A DNA stretch of 29,315 bases from positions 1 through 29,315 of the forward strand of contig JAHZAT010000102.1 of NCBI GenBank assembly GCA_019423795.1. The letters are read 5' to 3'. Positions within the stretch are counted from its first letter, which is position 1, and the number at the start of each line of letters is the position of its first letter. The DNA is from Clostridiales bacterium. Its GTDB lineage: Bacteria; Bacillota; Clostridia; Lachnospirales; Lachnospiraceae. The notes under the pieces were generated by a model that saw nothing but the letters and a program-made list of their open reading frames with translations, did not search any database and had not been told where the DNA came from. Position numbers and translations under genes: made by a program. This document shows positions 7,509 to 16,038 of this stretch, one piece after another.

Positions 7509-9464
7509 ATGGACCAGATGAAGTATCTAAAGGAACTGGCAGTGCGTTATCCAAATGTCGCAGCTGCTTCAACAGAGATCATCAATCTTCAGGCAATCTT
7601 GCATCTTCCCAAAGGAACAGAGCATTATGTTTCTGATGTTCACGGCGAATATGAGAAATTCAGCCATATCATAAGGAATGGATCAGGAGCGATCCGAAGC
7701 AGGATTGAAGATGAATTTGGGAATACACTGACAACAAAGCAAAAGAAAAATCTGGCATCAGTTATTTATTATCCGGAGCAGAAGATGGATTTAATGGAGG
7801 AAGAATTACCAAAGAATTTCCTTCTTGAATGGCAGCATGATACGATGGTACGTCTGGTTCATGTTGCAAGATCAGTCGGGAATAAATATACAAGATCAAA
7901 AGTAAGGAAAGCAATGTCACCAGAATTTGCCTATGTGATGGAAGAATTGATGGTAGAACACCGGAGAGCTGATAAGAAACGCTATGTAGAGCAGATTCTT
8001 GAGACGATCATCACGACAGGAAGGGTCAGACAGTTTATTGCAGCGATGGCCCATCTGATCCAGGATCTGACGATCGATCATCTGCATGTGATCGGAGATA
8101 TTTACGATAGAGGATCTGGTCCACACAGGATCATGGACTGCATCATGAAGACAGTGAATGTTGATATTCAGTGGGGAAATCACGATATTTTATGGATGGG
8201 AGCTGCATCTGGGCACCGCGCATGTATTTGTAATGTTGTAAGAATCTGTGCAAGATACAATAATCTGGATGTTTTGGAAAATGGTTATGGCATCAATCTG
8301 ATCCCGCTGGCAAGATTTGCATTGGAGTGTTACAAAGATGATGAATGTGAATTATTCCATGCATCTGGAGAAGTGGATGAGAGTAATATCCGAGAAGAAG
8401 AATTGAATAAGAAGATGCACAAAGCCATTGCGATCATGCAGTTTAAAGTAGAAGGTCAATTGATCAAACGCCGTCCAGACTTTTTGATGGATCAAAGATT
8501 ACTATTAGACAAGATCGACTATGAAAAAGGAACGATCACATTAGATGGAAAAGAATATGAATTAAAAGATAAGAATTTTCCAACGATCGATCCAAATGAT
8601 CCATATAAATTGACCAAAGAAGAAGAATATGTGATGGAACATCTGGTAACTGTATTTAAATACTGTGCTTATCTTCAGGAACATATAAGATTCTTATTTG
8701 CAAAAGGACACTTATACAAGGTATTCAATGGAATGCTTCTATATCATGGCTGTGTACCGCTAAACGAAGATGGAACATTTCGTGAAGTAGAGATTGAAGG
8801 AAGAAAGTACGCAGGGAAAGAACTTTATGACGTCTTAGAACATCTGGCAAGACAGGGCTATTATGAGGAAAAAGACATGAAAGCCAGAAAATATGGACAA
8901 GACATCATGTGGTTCATCTGGTCAAATGAAAACTCACCAGTCTACGGAAAAGCAAAGATGGCAACGTTTGAGCGCTATTTCTTGGATGATGCAGATCTTA
9001 AGAAAGAAAAGAAAGACTATTACTATCAGTGGTATGAAAATGAAGCAGTGATCAACCAGATCTTAGAAGAATTCGGATTAGATACATCGACAGGCAAGAT
9101 TGTAAACGGGCATATGCCAGTAGCAGTAAAGAAAGGCGAAAGCCCGATCAAATGTGGAGGAAAGCTATTTGTCATTGATGGTGGATTCTCGAAAGCATAT
9201 CAGAAGACAACAGGGATCGCAGGTTATACCTTAGTGTCTAATTCTTACGGATTAAAACTCGTAGCACACGAACCATTTGTATCAAGAACTATAGCGATCA
9301 GAGAGGAAACAGATATCCATTCAGATACGATCGTTATTAATAAGGTAACGAAACGTAAATGTGTTATGGATACTGATAATGGCAAGGCACTACAGGAGAA
9401 AGTGGCAGATCTCGAACAGTTATTATGGGCTTATCAGAAGGGACTTATTACGGAGCGTATTTAA
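7509..9464 (+). CDS. fbp: Class III (Firmicutes-type) fructose-1,6-bisphosphatase
   Basis: The product is 651 residues, the normal length of the Firmicutes-specific class III FBPase, which is unrelated to the E. coli class I enzyme and has a calcineurin-like metallophosphatase fold. The metal-site motifs are visible: SDVHGEYEKF (D43, H45), GDIYDRGSGPH (D197, D200) and WGNHDILWMG (N224, H225). A downstream segment VNGHMPVAVKKGESPIKCGGKLFVIDGGFSKAY supplies further ligands. The enzyme hydrolyses fructose-1,6-bisphosphate to fructose-6-phosphate, the committed gluconeogenic step; the B. subtilis homologue requires Mn2+ and is stimulated by PEP. The start at 7509 has GAAAGGGGA about 10 bases upstream. 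It is monocistronic between the promoter at 7434-7463 and the S8 protease gene, and I find no clear terminator after it. Confidence 0.96.
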   Translation: MDQMKYLKELAVRYPNVAAASTEIINLQAILHLPKGTEHYVSDVHGEYEKFSHIIRNGSGAIRSRIEDEFGNTLTTKQKKNLASVIYYPEQKMDLMEEELPKNFLLEWQHDTMVRLVHVARSVGNKYTRSKVRKAMSPEFAYVMEELMVEHRRADKKRYVEQILETIITTGRVRQFIAAMAHLIQDLTIDHLHVIGDIYDRGSGPHRIMDCIMKTVNVDIQWGNHDILWMGAASGHRACICNVVRICARYNNLDVLENGYGINLIPLARFALECYKDDECELFHASGEVDESNIREEELNKKMHKAIAIMQFKVEGQLIKRRPDFLMDQRLLLDKIDYEKGTITLDGKEYELKDKNFPTIDPNDPYKLTKEEEYVMEHLVTVFKYCAYLQEHIRFLFAKGHLYKVFNGMLLYHGCVPLNEDGTFREVEIEGRKYAGKELYDVLEHLARQGYYEEKDMKARKYGQDIMWFIWSNENSPVYGKAKMATFERYFLDDADLKKEKKDYYYQWYENEAVINQILEEFGLDTSTGKIVNGHMPVAVKKGESPIKCGGKLFVIDGGFSKAYQKTTGIAGYTLVSNSYGLKLVAHEPFVSRTIAIREETDIHSDTIVINKVTKRKCVMDTDNGKALQEKVADLEQLLWAYQKGLITERI

Positions 9465-9500
9465 ATTAATTTTCATAAATTGTATCATACACATAGATTA

Positions 9501-9527
9501 ACAGATGGAAATTGGGTGCATAAACTA
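9501..9527 (+). promoter_or_regulatory. Sigma-K-like promoter box before the S8 protease
   Basis: AC (9501-9502), 16 bases, then CATAAACTA (9519-9527) matches the Bacillus sigma-K pattern AC-N16-CATAnnnTA. The implied transcript would start a few bases before GAGG (the ribosome binding site) and the ATG at 9549. A short pattern like this can occur by chance. No convincing sigma-A promoter was seen in 9465-9548. Confidence 0.35.
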
Positions 9528-9548
9528 TAAAAAACCTGAGGTATTCCT

Positions 9549-11225
9549 ATGCTATGTGAAAATGCAGCCCAGAGTAATGATTATTTTGAATTTATCGGAG
9601 AATATAGTGGAGTACTTGACTATGTAAAAGAAGAATTCAACACAGAATGTATTACAGTGATCGATCAGAGATTCGCGATCGCATATGTCAAAAAGAACGG
9701 ACGGACATCCATATATGGACAAAATTATCCATATAATACGATTCCACGTTGTTTCGGTCTGATGGACACACAGATGTTAGAAGATGTCGGAGTAGCGCAA
9801 GTCAGAAGGAGTACCTTGGATCTTTATGGAAATGGTGTTTTAGTTGGAATGATCGATACAGGGATCGACTATGAACATCCAGCATTTCGCTATGAAGATG
9901 GCAGCAGTAAGATATATTCTCTCTGGGATCAGACAATAGAAGGTGACCCAGAAGATACATTTCTGGGATATGGGACAGAATATACAAAAGAACAAATAGA
10001 AGAGGCACTAAAAAGCGACGTGCCACAGCAGAAAGTACCATCGAAGGATGAATCCGGACATGGTACTTTTTTAGCAGGTTTAATTGCTGGAAATGAGGAT
10101 AACGAAACAGGATTTTCAGGAATTGCTCCGAATGCAGGATTGATCGTAGTGAAATTAAGAAAAGCAAAAGACTATTTGAAAGAATATTACTGTATTGATC
10201 CAAAATACGAAGCATATGCAGAAACAGACATCATGCTGGCAGTTCACTATATTGATCATATTGCAGAACAGTTGCAAAGACCGATCGTCATATTCTTAGG
10301 TATTGGCACTAACCTTGCGTCTCATCTTGGAACAGGACCATTAGACCAGTATCTGTCAGGCAGAGCGATGCTTCGGGGAGTCGCAGTTGTCACAAGCGCT
10401 GGAAATGAGGGGCAGGCAAGACATCATTACAGTGGTCAGGTTTCACAAAATGATGCAAAAGTGGAAGTCAAAGTTGGAGAGTCGGAGTATGGATTTACAA
10501 TGGAACTATGGGGATTAGCTCCGAACCGATATTATGTAGATATTGAGTCACCATCAGGACAGAAAACAGGTAGGATACAAGGCGGGTTAAGCGGGCAAAG
10601 ATATGTAACATTTTTATTAGAAAAAACAAGGCTGATCGTAGAATACTTTACGGTAGATACATCTGCAGGAGCTCCAGTTATCGTTATGAGATTTCAAAAT
10701 CCGGCACCAGGAATCTGGAACATCTACGTCAGTGACGATGGCGTAGGAAATCGTGAATTTGATCTGTGGCTTCCAATCACAAACTTTATCAGCGAAGATA
10801 CATTTTTCTTGGAATCCACACCATATAATACACTGGTAGCACCATCAAATACAGGATTGCTGATATCTTGTGGAAGTTATAATTCCAACACAGGAAGCCT
10901 CGCGATCGACAGTAGCAGGGGATTTCCAAGAAATGCGGTTAAACCAGATTTTACAGCACCAGGAGTAGAAATTCTAGGACCGTTACCAAGGAAACGCTAT
11001 GGCAGAAAATCAGGAACAAGCGTTTCAGGAGCAATTACCGCGGGTATAGCAGCATTGATGTTAGAATGGGGGATCATGCAGAAAAATGATATGCAGATCA
11101 ATACGACAAGAATTAAAAATTATCTGATCCGGGGAGCAAGGAGAGATCCGGAAAGAATCTATCCAAACAGAGAATGGGGGTATGGTCAAGTGGATCTGTA
11201 TGAGACATTTTTGGGAATTCGGTAA
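9549..11225 (+). CDS. S8 family subtilisin-like serine protease (Csp-like)
   Basis: The 558-residue protein has an intact subtilase triad: D103 in VGMIDTGIDYEHP, H171 in DESGHGTFLAGLIAG and S491 in KSGTSVSGAITAG, with the oxyanion Asn N286 in VTSAGNEGQ. The first roughly 90 residues (GVLDYVKEEFNTECITVIDQRFAIAY) look like an assembled prodomain, and there is no signal peptide. A large insertion of about 150 residues (around 300-450) between the Asn and Ser motifs resembles the jelly-roll domain of clostridial Csp proteases. Csp family members process the spore-cortex lytic enzyme SleC during germination, so a germination role is plausible, but Clostridia also carry other members of this subfamily. 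The start at 9549 has GAGG 8 bases upstream. It converges tail to tail with spoVB, with 15 bases between stops. Confidence 0.85.
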   Translation: MLCENAAQSNDYFEFIGEYSGVLDYVKEEFNTECITVIDQRFAIAYVKKNGRTSIYGQNYPYNTIPRCFGLMDTQMLEDVGVAQVRRSTLDLYGNGVLVGMIDTGIDYEHPAFRYEDGSSKIYSLWDQTIEGDPEDTFLGYGTEYTKEQIEEALKSDVPQQKVPSKDESGHGTFLAGLIAGNEDNETGFSGIAPNAGLIVVKLRKAKDYLKEYYCIDPKYEAYAETDIMLAVHYIDHIAEQLQRPIVIFLGIGTNLASHLGTGPLDQYLSGRAMLRGVAVVTSAGNEGQARHHYSGQVSQNDAKVEVKVGESEYGFTMELWGLAPNRYYVDIESPSGQKTGRIQGGLSGQRYVTFLLEKTRLIVEYFTVDTSAGAPVIVMRFQNPAPGIWNIYVSDDGVGNREFDLWLPITNFISEDTFFLESTPYNTLVAPSNTGLLISCGSYNSNTGSLAIDSSRGFPRNAVKPDFTAPGVEILGPLPRKRYGRKSGTSVSGAITAGIAALMLEWGIMQKNDMQINTTRIKNYLIRGARRDPERIYPNREWGYGQVDLYETFLGIR

Positions 11226-11240
11226 CAGCTATTTTTTGAC

Positions 11241-12557
11241 TCATACATGCAGCATTACTTTTCGATAATTTACGAAGCAAAGAAACAAACAACTAAGAAA
11301 CAGTCCCCACAAATATCCGTTCACTCCATACAAAGGAATCGCAAATAAAATAAAACAAATCTGGATCACAAGAGATACACTATTATGAAGCAGTGTATCT
11401 TTTGTTTTTCCAAGCCCATTTAATATGGTAGATAAGATGGAAGAACAATACAAAAACGGACATAAAAAAGACAATGATCTTAAATACTTTCCGCAAAGAG
11501 GATCATGAAAAAAGAAATTTCCAATCCAGGGTCCAAAAACAAAGAATCCGCCAAAAGCTCCAATTCCAAGAAATGTACAAAAGATAAGAGGTAAGATCGC
11601 ACAACGTCGAAGATAAGAGGGATCGTTGTGAGTTTTGGCAGCAGAAATCTTAGGCAGAAGCATCAAAGATAATGCATTGGTGATCGTAGAAGGAAACATG
11701 ATAAAAGGCAGTGCCATGCCGCTTAAGATGCCATAGATCTCGACGCTGCGGTAACGATTTCCATAAAAACGATATAACATCATTGGGATCAGAATACTTT
11801 GCACACTCTGTAATAAGGTGACAGAAAAACTATTCAAAGTCAGTGGAATCCCAAGGGATAACAGTTCATGAAATACAGAAAGTTTTGATGCAGAAAGAGT
11901 AGACTTTGACAAGCTGTCAGCAGACTTTTTGTGTAAGAAATAGAAGATCAGAGTAAAGAAAAATGAAACGATCTCCCCAACAGTCATTCCACAGACAGCT
12001 AGAAAAGCAGGAACTGGCATTTTCTCTATCATGAATACAGAAAGTAAAAAGATAGAGGATACCCTTGAAATCTGTTCCAGACACAAAGAAAAAGCAGGAA
12101 CACCCGAATTCTCAATTCCAAGGCAGTACCCATGAATACAGTTTTTGATCCCGACAAATGGAAGAACAAGAACAGCAAGTCTCAGGCATGGTACACAGCT
12201 TGGTTCATGAAGAAAAACTGAACAGATCAGTTCTGCATACCAAAATACAAAGAAGGAGAAAATGATACAAAGGCACAGTGTAAGAATGATCGTAATGCGA
12301 AGTACATAACGAGCAGCATTAATATTTCCCGTAGCTTTTTTCTCAGCAGTGATCTTAGAAAGTGCGATCTGAAATCCCTGAAAACAGACAGCAAACCCAA
12401 GGAGATAAACAGGAAAGATCAATTGATAAATTCCAATCTGATGTGCACCGATCACGCCTGCCAGAAATATTCTATTATAGAAGCCGATGAGTCTTGAAAA
12501 AAAATTAGAGAGTGTTAAGATCACAGTTCCGCAAATAAACGGGCTTGCCTTTTTCAT
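11241..12557 (-). CDS. SpoVB-family oligosaccharide/lipid flippase
   Basis: The product is a polytopic membrane protein of 438 residues with about 12 hydrophobic segments. The N-terminal ILTLSNFFSRLIGFYNRIFLAGVIGAHQIGIYQLIFPVYLLG is characteristic of stage V sporulation protein B and related MOP-superfamily (MVF) flippases. SpoVB in Bacillus is needed for spore cortex formation and is thought to move lipid-linked peptidoglycan precursor across the outer forespore membrane. It is shorter than B. subtilis SpoVB (about 518 residues), apparently by the last two membrane segments, ending RKVMLHV. The ribosome binding site is weak. A sigma-E-like promoter lies 25-54 bases upstream of the start, which supports a sporulation role. 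A vegetative polysaccharide flippase is the alternative. Confidence 0.85.
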   Translation of the reverse strand: MKKASPFICGTVILTLSNFFSRLIGFYNRIFLAGVIGAHQIGIYQLIFPVYLLGFAVCFQGFQIALSKITAEKKATGNINAARYVLRITIILTLCLCIIFSFFVFWYAELICSVFLHEPSCVPCLRLAVLVLPFVGIKNCIHGYCLGIENSGVPAFSLCLEQISRVSSIFLLSVFMIEKMPVPAFLAVCGMTVGEIVSFFFTLIFYFLHKKSADSLSKSTLSASKLSVFHELLSLGIPLTLNSFSVTLLQSVQSILIPMMLYRFYGNRYRSVEIYGILSGMALPFIMFPSTITNALSLMLLPKISAAKTHNDPSYLRRCAILPLIFCTFLGIGAFGGFFVFGPWIGNFFFHDPLCGKYLRSLSFLCPFLYCSSILSTILNGLGKTKDTLLHNSVSLVIQICFILFAIPLYGVNGYLWGLFLSCLFLCFVNYRKVMLHV

Positions 12558-12581
12558 AGGAAATACCAGCCATTTTTAATC

Positions 12582-12611
12582 ATTGTATGAAATAAAAAAA
12601 AAAGATATGAC
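12582..12611 (-). promoter_or_regulatory. Sigma-E-like sporulation promoter of spoVB
   Basis: On the minus strand GTCATAT (12611-12605), 15 bases consisting mostly of T, then CATACAAT (12589-12582). This matches the sigma-E pattern (ATA, 16 bases, CATACAnT) at every fixed position, and the predicted start leaves a leader of about 17 bases. In B. subtilis spoVB belongs to the mother-cell sigma-E regulon. Confidence 0.62.
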
Positions 12612-12619
12612 AAATAATG

Positions 12620-12648
12620 TTGACATAAGATACATGCTTTGTTAAGAT
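12620..12648 (+). promoter_or_regulatory. Sigma-A promoter of the isc-mnmA operon
   Basis: Perfect TTGACA (12620-12625), a 17-base spacer and TAAGAT (12643-12648), 44 bases before the iscR start. It sits nearly back to back with the spoVB promoter. Confidence 0.75.
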
Positions 12649-12660
12649 AACAAATGAAAT

Positions 12661-12677
12661 CCGAGTTATATAGTCGG
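12661..12677 (+). promoter_or_regulatory. Probable IscR-type operator at the isc transcription start
   Basis: CCGAGTTATATAGTCGG is an imperfect dyad (CCGAnT and AnTCGG arms) starting 12 bases after the -10 box, so a bound repressor would block initiation or early elongation. Its position directly before a Rrf2 gene suggests autoregulation by the gene product. Confidence 0.5.
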
Positions 12678-12692
12678 GATTGAGGTGAGAGA

Positions 12693-13151
12693 ATGAAATT
12701 ATCGACAAAAGGACGCTATGGATTAAGAGCGATGGTAGACATTGCAGTATACAGTCAGGACAGCCCGGTACCGATCAGTGCGATCGCAGAGAGACAGAAT
12801 ATTTCAGTCAGATACTTAGAGCAATTATTACCCAAACTGAAGAAAGCGGGGATCATCAAAAGTATTCGTGGAGCACAGGGTGGATATATGTTAGATAAAG
12901 ATCCAAAAGATATTTCGGCAGGAGATATTTTAAGGACTTTGGAAGGAGATTTAACACCAATCGACTGTGCAGCATTTACCGGAGACACATCGACTTGCAG
13001 CGGCACAAAATTCTGTGTGACCAAGACAGTTTGGCAACGAATCAATGACAGCGTTCAACAGGCGGTTGATTCGATCACTTTACAAGAATTGATGGAAGAA
13101 TCAATCGAAATACATACCAAATATGATCAAGAAGAAAGGCAGGAATCATAA
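12693..13151 (+). CDS. iscR: Rrf2-family Fe-S sensing repressor, IscR-like
   Basis: The 152-residue protein opens MKLSTKGRYGLRAMVDIA, the Rrf2 signature, followed by a winged helix with recognition segment ISVRYLEQLLPKLKKAGII and wing SIRGAQGGYML. Three cysteines, C92, C102 and C108, sit in the loop where E. coli IscR holds its [2Fe-2S] cluster (C92, C98, C104), so an Fe-S cofactor is likely; the first spacing is longer by four. The gene leads iscS-iscU-mnmA, and a dyad lies at its own promoter, so it probably represses the operon when its cluster is loaded. GAGGTGAGAG provides the ribosome binding site. iscS begins 2 bases after its stop. CymR, the cysteine-metabolism relative, lacks these three cysteines and is less likely. 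Confidence 0.9.
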   Translation: MKLSTKGRYGLRAMVDIAVYSQDSPVPISAIAERQNISVRYLEQLLPKLKKAGIIKSIRGAQGGYMLDKDPKDISAGDILRTLEGDLTPIDCAAFTGDTSTCSGTKFCVTKTVWQRINDSVQQAVDSITLQELMEESIEIHTKYDQEERQES

Positions 13152-13153
13152 TC

Positions 13154-14338
13154 ATGGAAAAGAAAATCATTTACTTAGATCATGCAGCAACTACAGCAAC
13201 AAGACCGGAAGTTGTAGATGCAATGCTTCCTTATTTTACAGAAAATTTCTGGAACCCATCCAGTGTATATACACCAGCATTAAATAACCGTAAAGTCATA
13301 GATGAATCAAGAGATACGATCGCAAAATCTCTTGGAACAACACCAGAGAACATCTATTTTACAGCAGGTGGTTCTGAATCTGATAACTGGGCATTAAAAT
13401 GTACAGCAGAAGCTTATGCAAACAAAGGAAAACATATCATCACAAGTAAGATCGAACATCATGCGATCCTTCATACATGTGAATATCTTGAGAAAAAAGG
13501 ATTTGAGATCACATATATTGACGTTGATGAGAACGGAATCTTAAAATTAGATGACTTAAAAGCAGCGATCAGACCAGATACGATCTTAATCTCTGTGATG
13601 TTTGCAAACAACGAGATCGGAACGATCCAGCCAATTAAAGAAATCGGAGCTATCGCAAAAGAACATGGAATCTTATTCCATACAGATGCAGTTCAGGCAT
13701 ATGCTCAGATTCCAATCAATGTAGATGAATATAATATCGATATGTTAAGTGTCAGCGGACACAAATTCGGTGGACCAAAGGGAATCGGATTCTTATATAT
13801 CAGAAAAGGATTAAAACTTCGTTCTTTCATTCATGGTGGAGCACAGGAAAGAAAAAGACGTGCTGGAACAGAGAATATCACAGGTATCGTAGGAATTGCA
13901 AAAGCAGTTGAAATTGCATTTGCAACAATGGATGAAAGAATCAAGCATGAGACAGAAGTCCGTGACTATGCGATTAAGAGAATCCTGGCAGAAGTTCCAT
14001 ACTGCCGTTTAAATGGAGATGCACAAAAGAGAGTACCAAACAACATTAATATCAGTTTCCAGTTCATCGAAGGAGAGTCTTTACTGATCATGCTTGATAT
14101 GGCAGGAATCTGTGCATCCAGTGGATCAGCATGTACATCAGGATCCTTAGATCCATCTCATGTACTGTTAGCTATTGGACTGCCTCATGAGATCGCTCAT
14201 GGATCACTTCGTATGACGATCGGAGAAGAAACAACAAAAGAAGATATGGATTATGTTGTAGACAATATCAAAGAGATCGTGACAAAATTAAGAACAATGT
14301 CACCATTATATGAAGATTTTGTAAAGAAAAATAATTAA
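13154..14338 (+). CDS. iscS: Cysteine desulfurase
   Basis: The 394-residue fold-type I PLP enzyme converts cysteine to alanine and passes persulfide sulfur to acceptors. YLDHAATTATRPEV is the family N-terminus. H103 stacks over PLP, D178 and Q181 contact the ring and O3', and K204 in SVSGHKFGGPKG is the PLP lysine. C327 in SSGSACTSGS is the catalytic persulfide cysteine on its mobile loop. RRAGTENI is also conserved. The gene lies between the IscR-like regulator (2-base gap) and the scaffold gene (74-base gap), and MnmA follows, so it likely feeds both Fe-S assembly and tRNA thiolation. The loop length is of group I (NifS/IscS) rather than SufS type. Confidence 0.96.
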   Translation: MEKKIIYLDHAATTATRPEVVDAMLPYFTENFWNPSSVYTPALNNRKVIDESRDTIAKSLGTTPENIYFTAGGSESDNWALKCTAEAYANKGKHIITSKIEHHAILHTCEYLEKKGFEITYIDVDENGILKLDDLKAAIRPDTILISVMFANNEIGTIQPIKEIGAIAKEHGILFHTDAVQAYAQIPINVDEYNIDMLSVSGHKFGGPKGIGFLYIRKGLKLRSFIHGGAQERKRRAGTENITGIVGIAKAVEIAFATMDERIKHETEVRDYAIKRILAEVPYCRLNGDAQKRVPNNINISFQFIEGESLLIMLDMAGICASSGSACTSGSLDPSHVLLAIGLPHEIAHGSLRMTIGEETTKEDMDYVVDNIKEIVTKLRTMSPLYEDFVKKNN

Positions 14339-14412
14339 GAGGTTTTCCATAGAGGAAAATAATGAAAATAAAATTTCAGTAGAATTTATAGATAAGATCA
14401 GGAGGAATCATA

Positions 14413-14850
14413 ATGTACAGTGAGAAAGTAATGGATCATTTTCAGCATCCAAGAAACGTAGGAGAAATTGAAAACGCCAGTGGTGTTGGAACAGTTGGTA
14501 ACGCAAAATGTGGAGATATCATGAGAATCTACTTAGATATCGATGATAATGGAATCATTCAGGATGTCAAATTCAAGACATTTGGATGTGGAGCAGCTGT
14601 TGCAACAAGCAGTATGGCAACAGAATTAGTAAAAGGAAAGAACATCCAGCAGGCATTAGAAGTAACAAACAAAGCTGTTATGGAAGCATTAGACGGACTT
14701 CCACCAGTGAAAGTTCACTGTTCTTTACTTGCAGAAGAAGCAATTCACGCAGCATTATGGGATTATGCTGAGAAAAATGGTATCAAGATCGAAGGATTAG
14801 AAAAACCTAAAACAGATATCAGTGAAGGTGAAGAAGAAGAGGAATACTAG
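14413..14850 (+). CDS. iscU: Fe-S cluster assembly scaffold, IscU/NifU N-terminal type
   Basis: The 145-residue protein has the three cluster-ligand cysteines C33 (NAKCGD), C59 (FGCGAAVATSS) and C103 (VHCSLLAEEA), plus D35, which tunes cluster release in IscU. It receives sulfur from the desulfurase encoded upstream and builds [2Fe-2S]/[4Fe-4S] clusters for transfer to apoproteins. Compared with E. coli IscU it has an acidic C-terminal tail (SEGEEEEEY). The LPPVK motif recognised by HscA is present as GLPPVKVHC, although no hscA/hscB lie nearby. CAGGAGGAA is a strong ribosome binding site. It is separated from mnmA by 9 bases. Confidence 0.95.
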   Translation: MYSEKVMDHFQHPRNVGEIENASGVGTVGNAKCGDIMRIYLDIDDNGIIQDVKFKTFGCGAAVATSSMATELVKGKNIQQALEVTNKAVMEALDGLPPVKVHCSLLAEEAIHAALWDYAEKNGIKIEGLEKPKTDISEGEEEEEY

Positions 14851-14859
14851 GAGGCAGTT

Positions 14860-15951
14860 GTGAAAGAAAAAGTCGTGGTTGGAATGTCAGGAGGCGTTGA
14901 TTCATCCGTTGCGGCATATCTCTTAAAGAAACAGGGATACGATGTGATCGGTGTGACAATGCAGATCTGGCAGGAAGAAGATGAGTTTGTTCAGGAAGAG
15001 AATGGAGGATGCTGTGGACTATCAGCTGTTGATGATGCAAGGCGTGTAGCACAGATGATCGGAATTCCTCATTATGTCATGAATTTTAGAAAAGACTTCA
15101 AAGATAAAGTCATTGACTATTTCTGTGAAGAATATTTAAATGCAAGAACTCCAAATCCATGTATCGCATGTAACCGTTATGTAAAATGGGAGTCCTTGTT
15201 AAAGCGTTGCTTAGATATTGGAGCAGACTATATTGCAACCGGACATTATTCACAGATCACAAAGCTTGATAACGGACGTTATGCATTAAAATGTTCTAAG
15301 ACACAGAAGAAAGATCAGACCTATGCATTATATAATCTGACTCAGAATCAGCTTTCTAAAACACTCATGCCGATCGGGGCATACACAAAAGATGAAGTCA
15401 GACAGATCGCAGAAGAGATCGGACTGTTAGTTGCCAACAAGCCTGACAGTCAGGATATCTGCTTTGTAGATGATAACTATGGCGAATTTATCGAAGAGAC
15501 GACTGGAACAAAGATTCCAAAAGGGAACTTTGTAGATCCAGAAGGCAATGTCTTAGGAGAGCATAAAGGGATCATTTACTATACAGTAGGACAGAGAAGA
15601 GGTCTTGGATTATCCTTGAAGAAACCAGGATATGTCATCAAAGTAGACAAAGATACGAATGAAGTTGTAGTCGGAGACAAACAGGATCTGTTTGCCAATG
15701 TTTTATATGGAAATAAAGTAAACTGTATGTCTGTACCAGAGTTTGAAGATGGTATGAAACTGATGGCGAAGATTCGATACAATAGTCCGGAAGTCCCTTG
15801 CAGAGTCTATATGACAGGGGAAGATGAAGTAAGAGTTGTCTTTGATGAACCACAGAGAGCGATTACGCCAGGACAGGCAGTCGTATTCTATGATGGAGAC
15901 ATTGTTGCAGGAGGGGCTACGATCCTTCGTGCAGCAAATGAAAATATGTGA
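14860..15951 (+). CDS. mnmA: tRNA-specific 2-thiouridylase
   Basis: The 363-residue enzyme thiolates U34 of the tRNAs for Lys, Glu and Gln, using ATP to adenylate the base and a persulfide relay. The PP-loop SGGVDSS (10-16) binds ATP. C101 (NPCIACNRYVKW) and C201 (SQDICFVDDN) match the catalytic pair of E. coli MnmA. YTVGQRRGLGL and the C-terminal beta-barrel domain are present. It starts with GTG at 14860, preceded by AGGAGG at 5-base spacing and fitting the family N-terminus exactly (MKEKVVVGMSGG). Its position after the desulfurase and scaffold genes suggests direct sulfur supply from the upstream desulfurase, as expected in an organism without the full Tus relay. Confidence 0.96.
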   Translation: MKEKVVVGMSGGVDSSVAAYLLKKQGYDVIGVTMQIWQEEDEFVQEENGGCCGLSAVDDARRVAQMIGIPHYVMNFRKDFKDKVIDYFCEEYLNARTPNPCIACNRYVKWESLLKRCLDIGADYIATGHYSQITKLDNGRYALKCSKTQKKDQTYALYNLTQNQLSKTLMPIGAYTKDEVRQIAEEIGLLVANKPDSQDICFVDDNYGEFIEETTGTKIPKGNFVDPEGNVLGEHKGIIYYTVGQRRGLGLSLKKPGYVIKVDKDTNEVVVGDKQDLFANVLYGNKVNCMSVPEFEDGMKLMAKIRYNSPEVPCRVYMTGEDEVRVVFDEPQRAITPGQAVVFYDGDIVAGGATILRAANENM

Positions 15952-15985
15952 ATTTTATTTCATACTTTCTTCTAAAAAAAAGTTA

Positions 15986-16018
15986 TGTTACAATACAATG
16001 TGTTGTATATTAAACACA
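15986..16018 (+). promoter_or_regulatory. Extended -10 promoter with palindrome before popT
   Basis: TG-T-TACAAT (15986-15994) is an extended -10 element lacking a good -35 box. It overlaps a perfect palindrome ATACAA-TGTG-TTGTAT (15993-16008), and a second pair of arms, TGTGTT (15999-16004) and AACACA (16013-16018), overlaps the first. Both would cover the transcription start, so they may be an operator. Confidence 0.42.
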
Positions 16019-16038
16019 TAACAGGAGAAAGAGGTAGT

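Noticed and set aside
9802..10215. 137-codon minus-strand frame inside the S8 protease gene
   Set aside because: It lies wholly within a gene with all catalytic motifs, is rich in Leu/Ser/His as expected of an antisense frame, and has no plausible start signal.
12588..12604. Poly-A/T tract upstream of spoVB as a terminator or slippage site
   Set aside because: No stem precedes it in either direction; it is better explained as the spacer of the sigma-E-like promoter.
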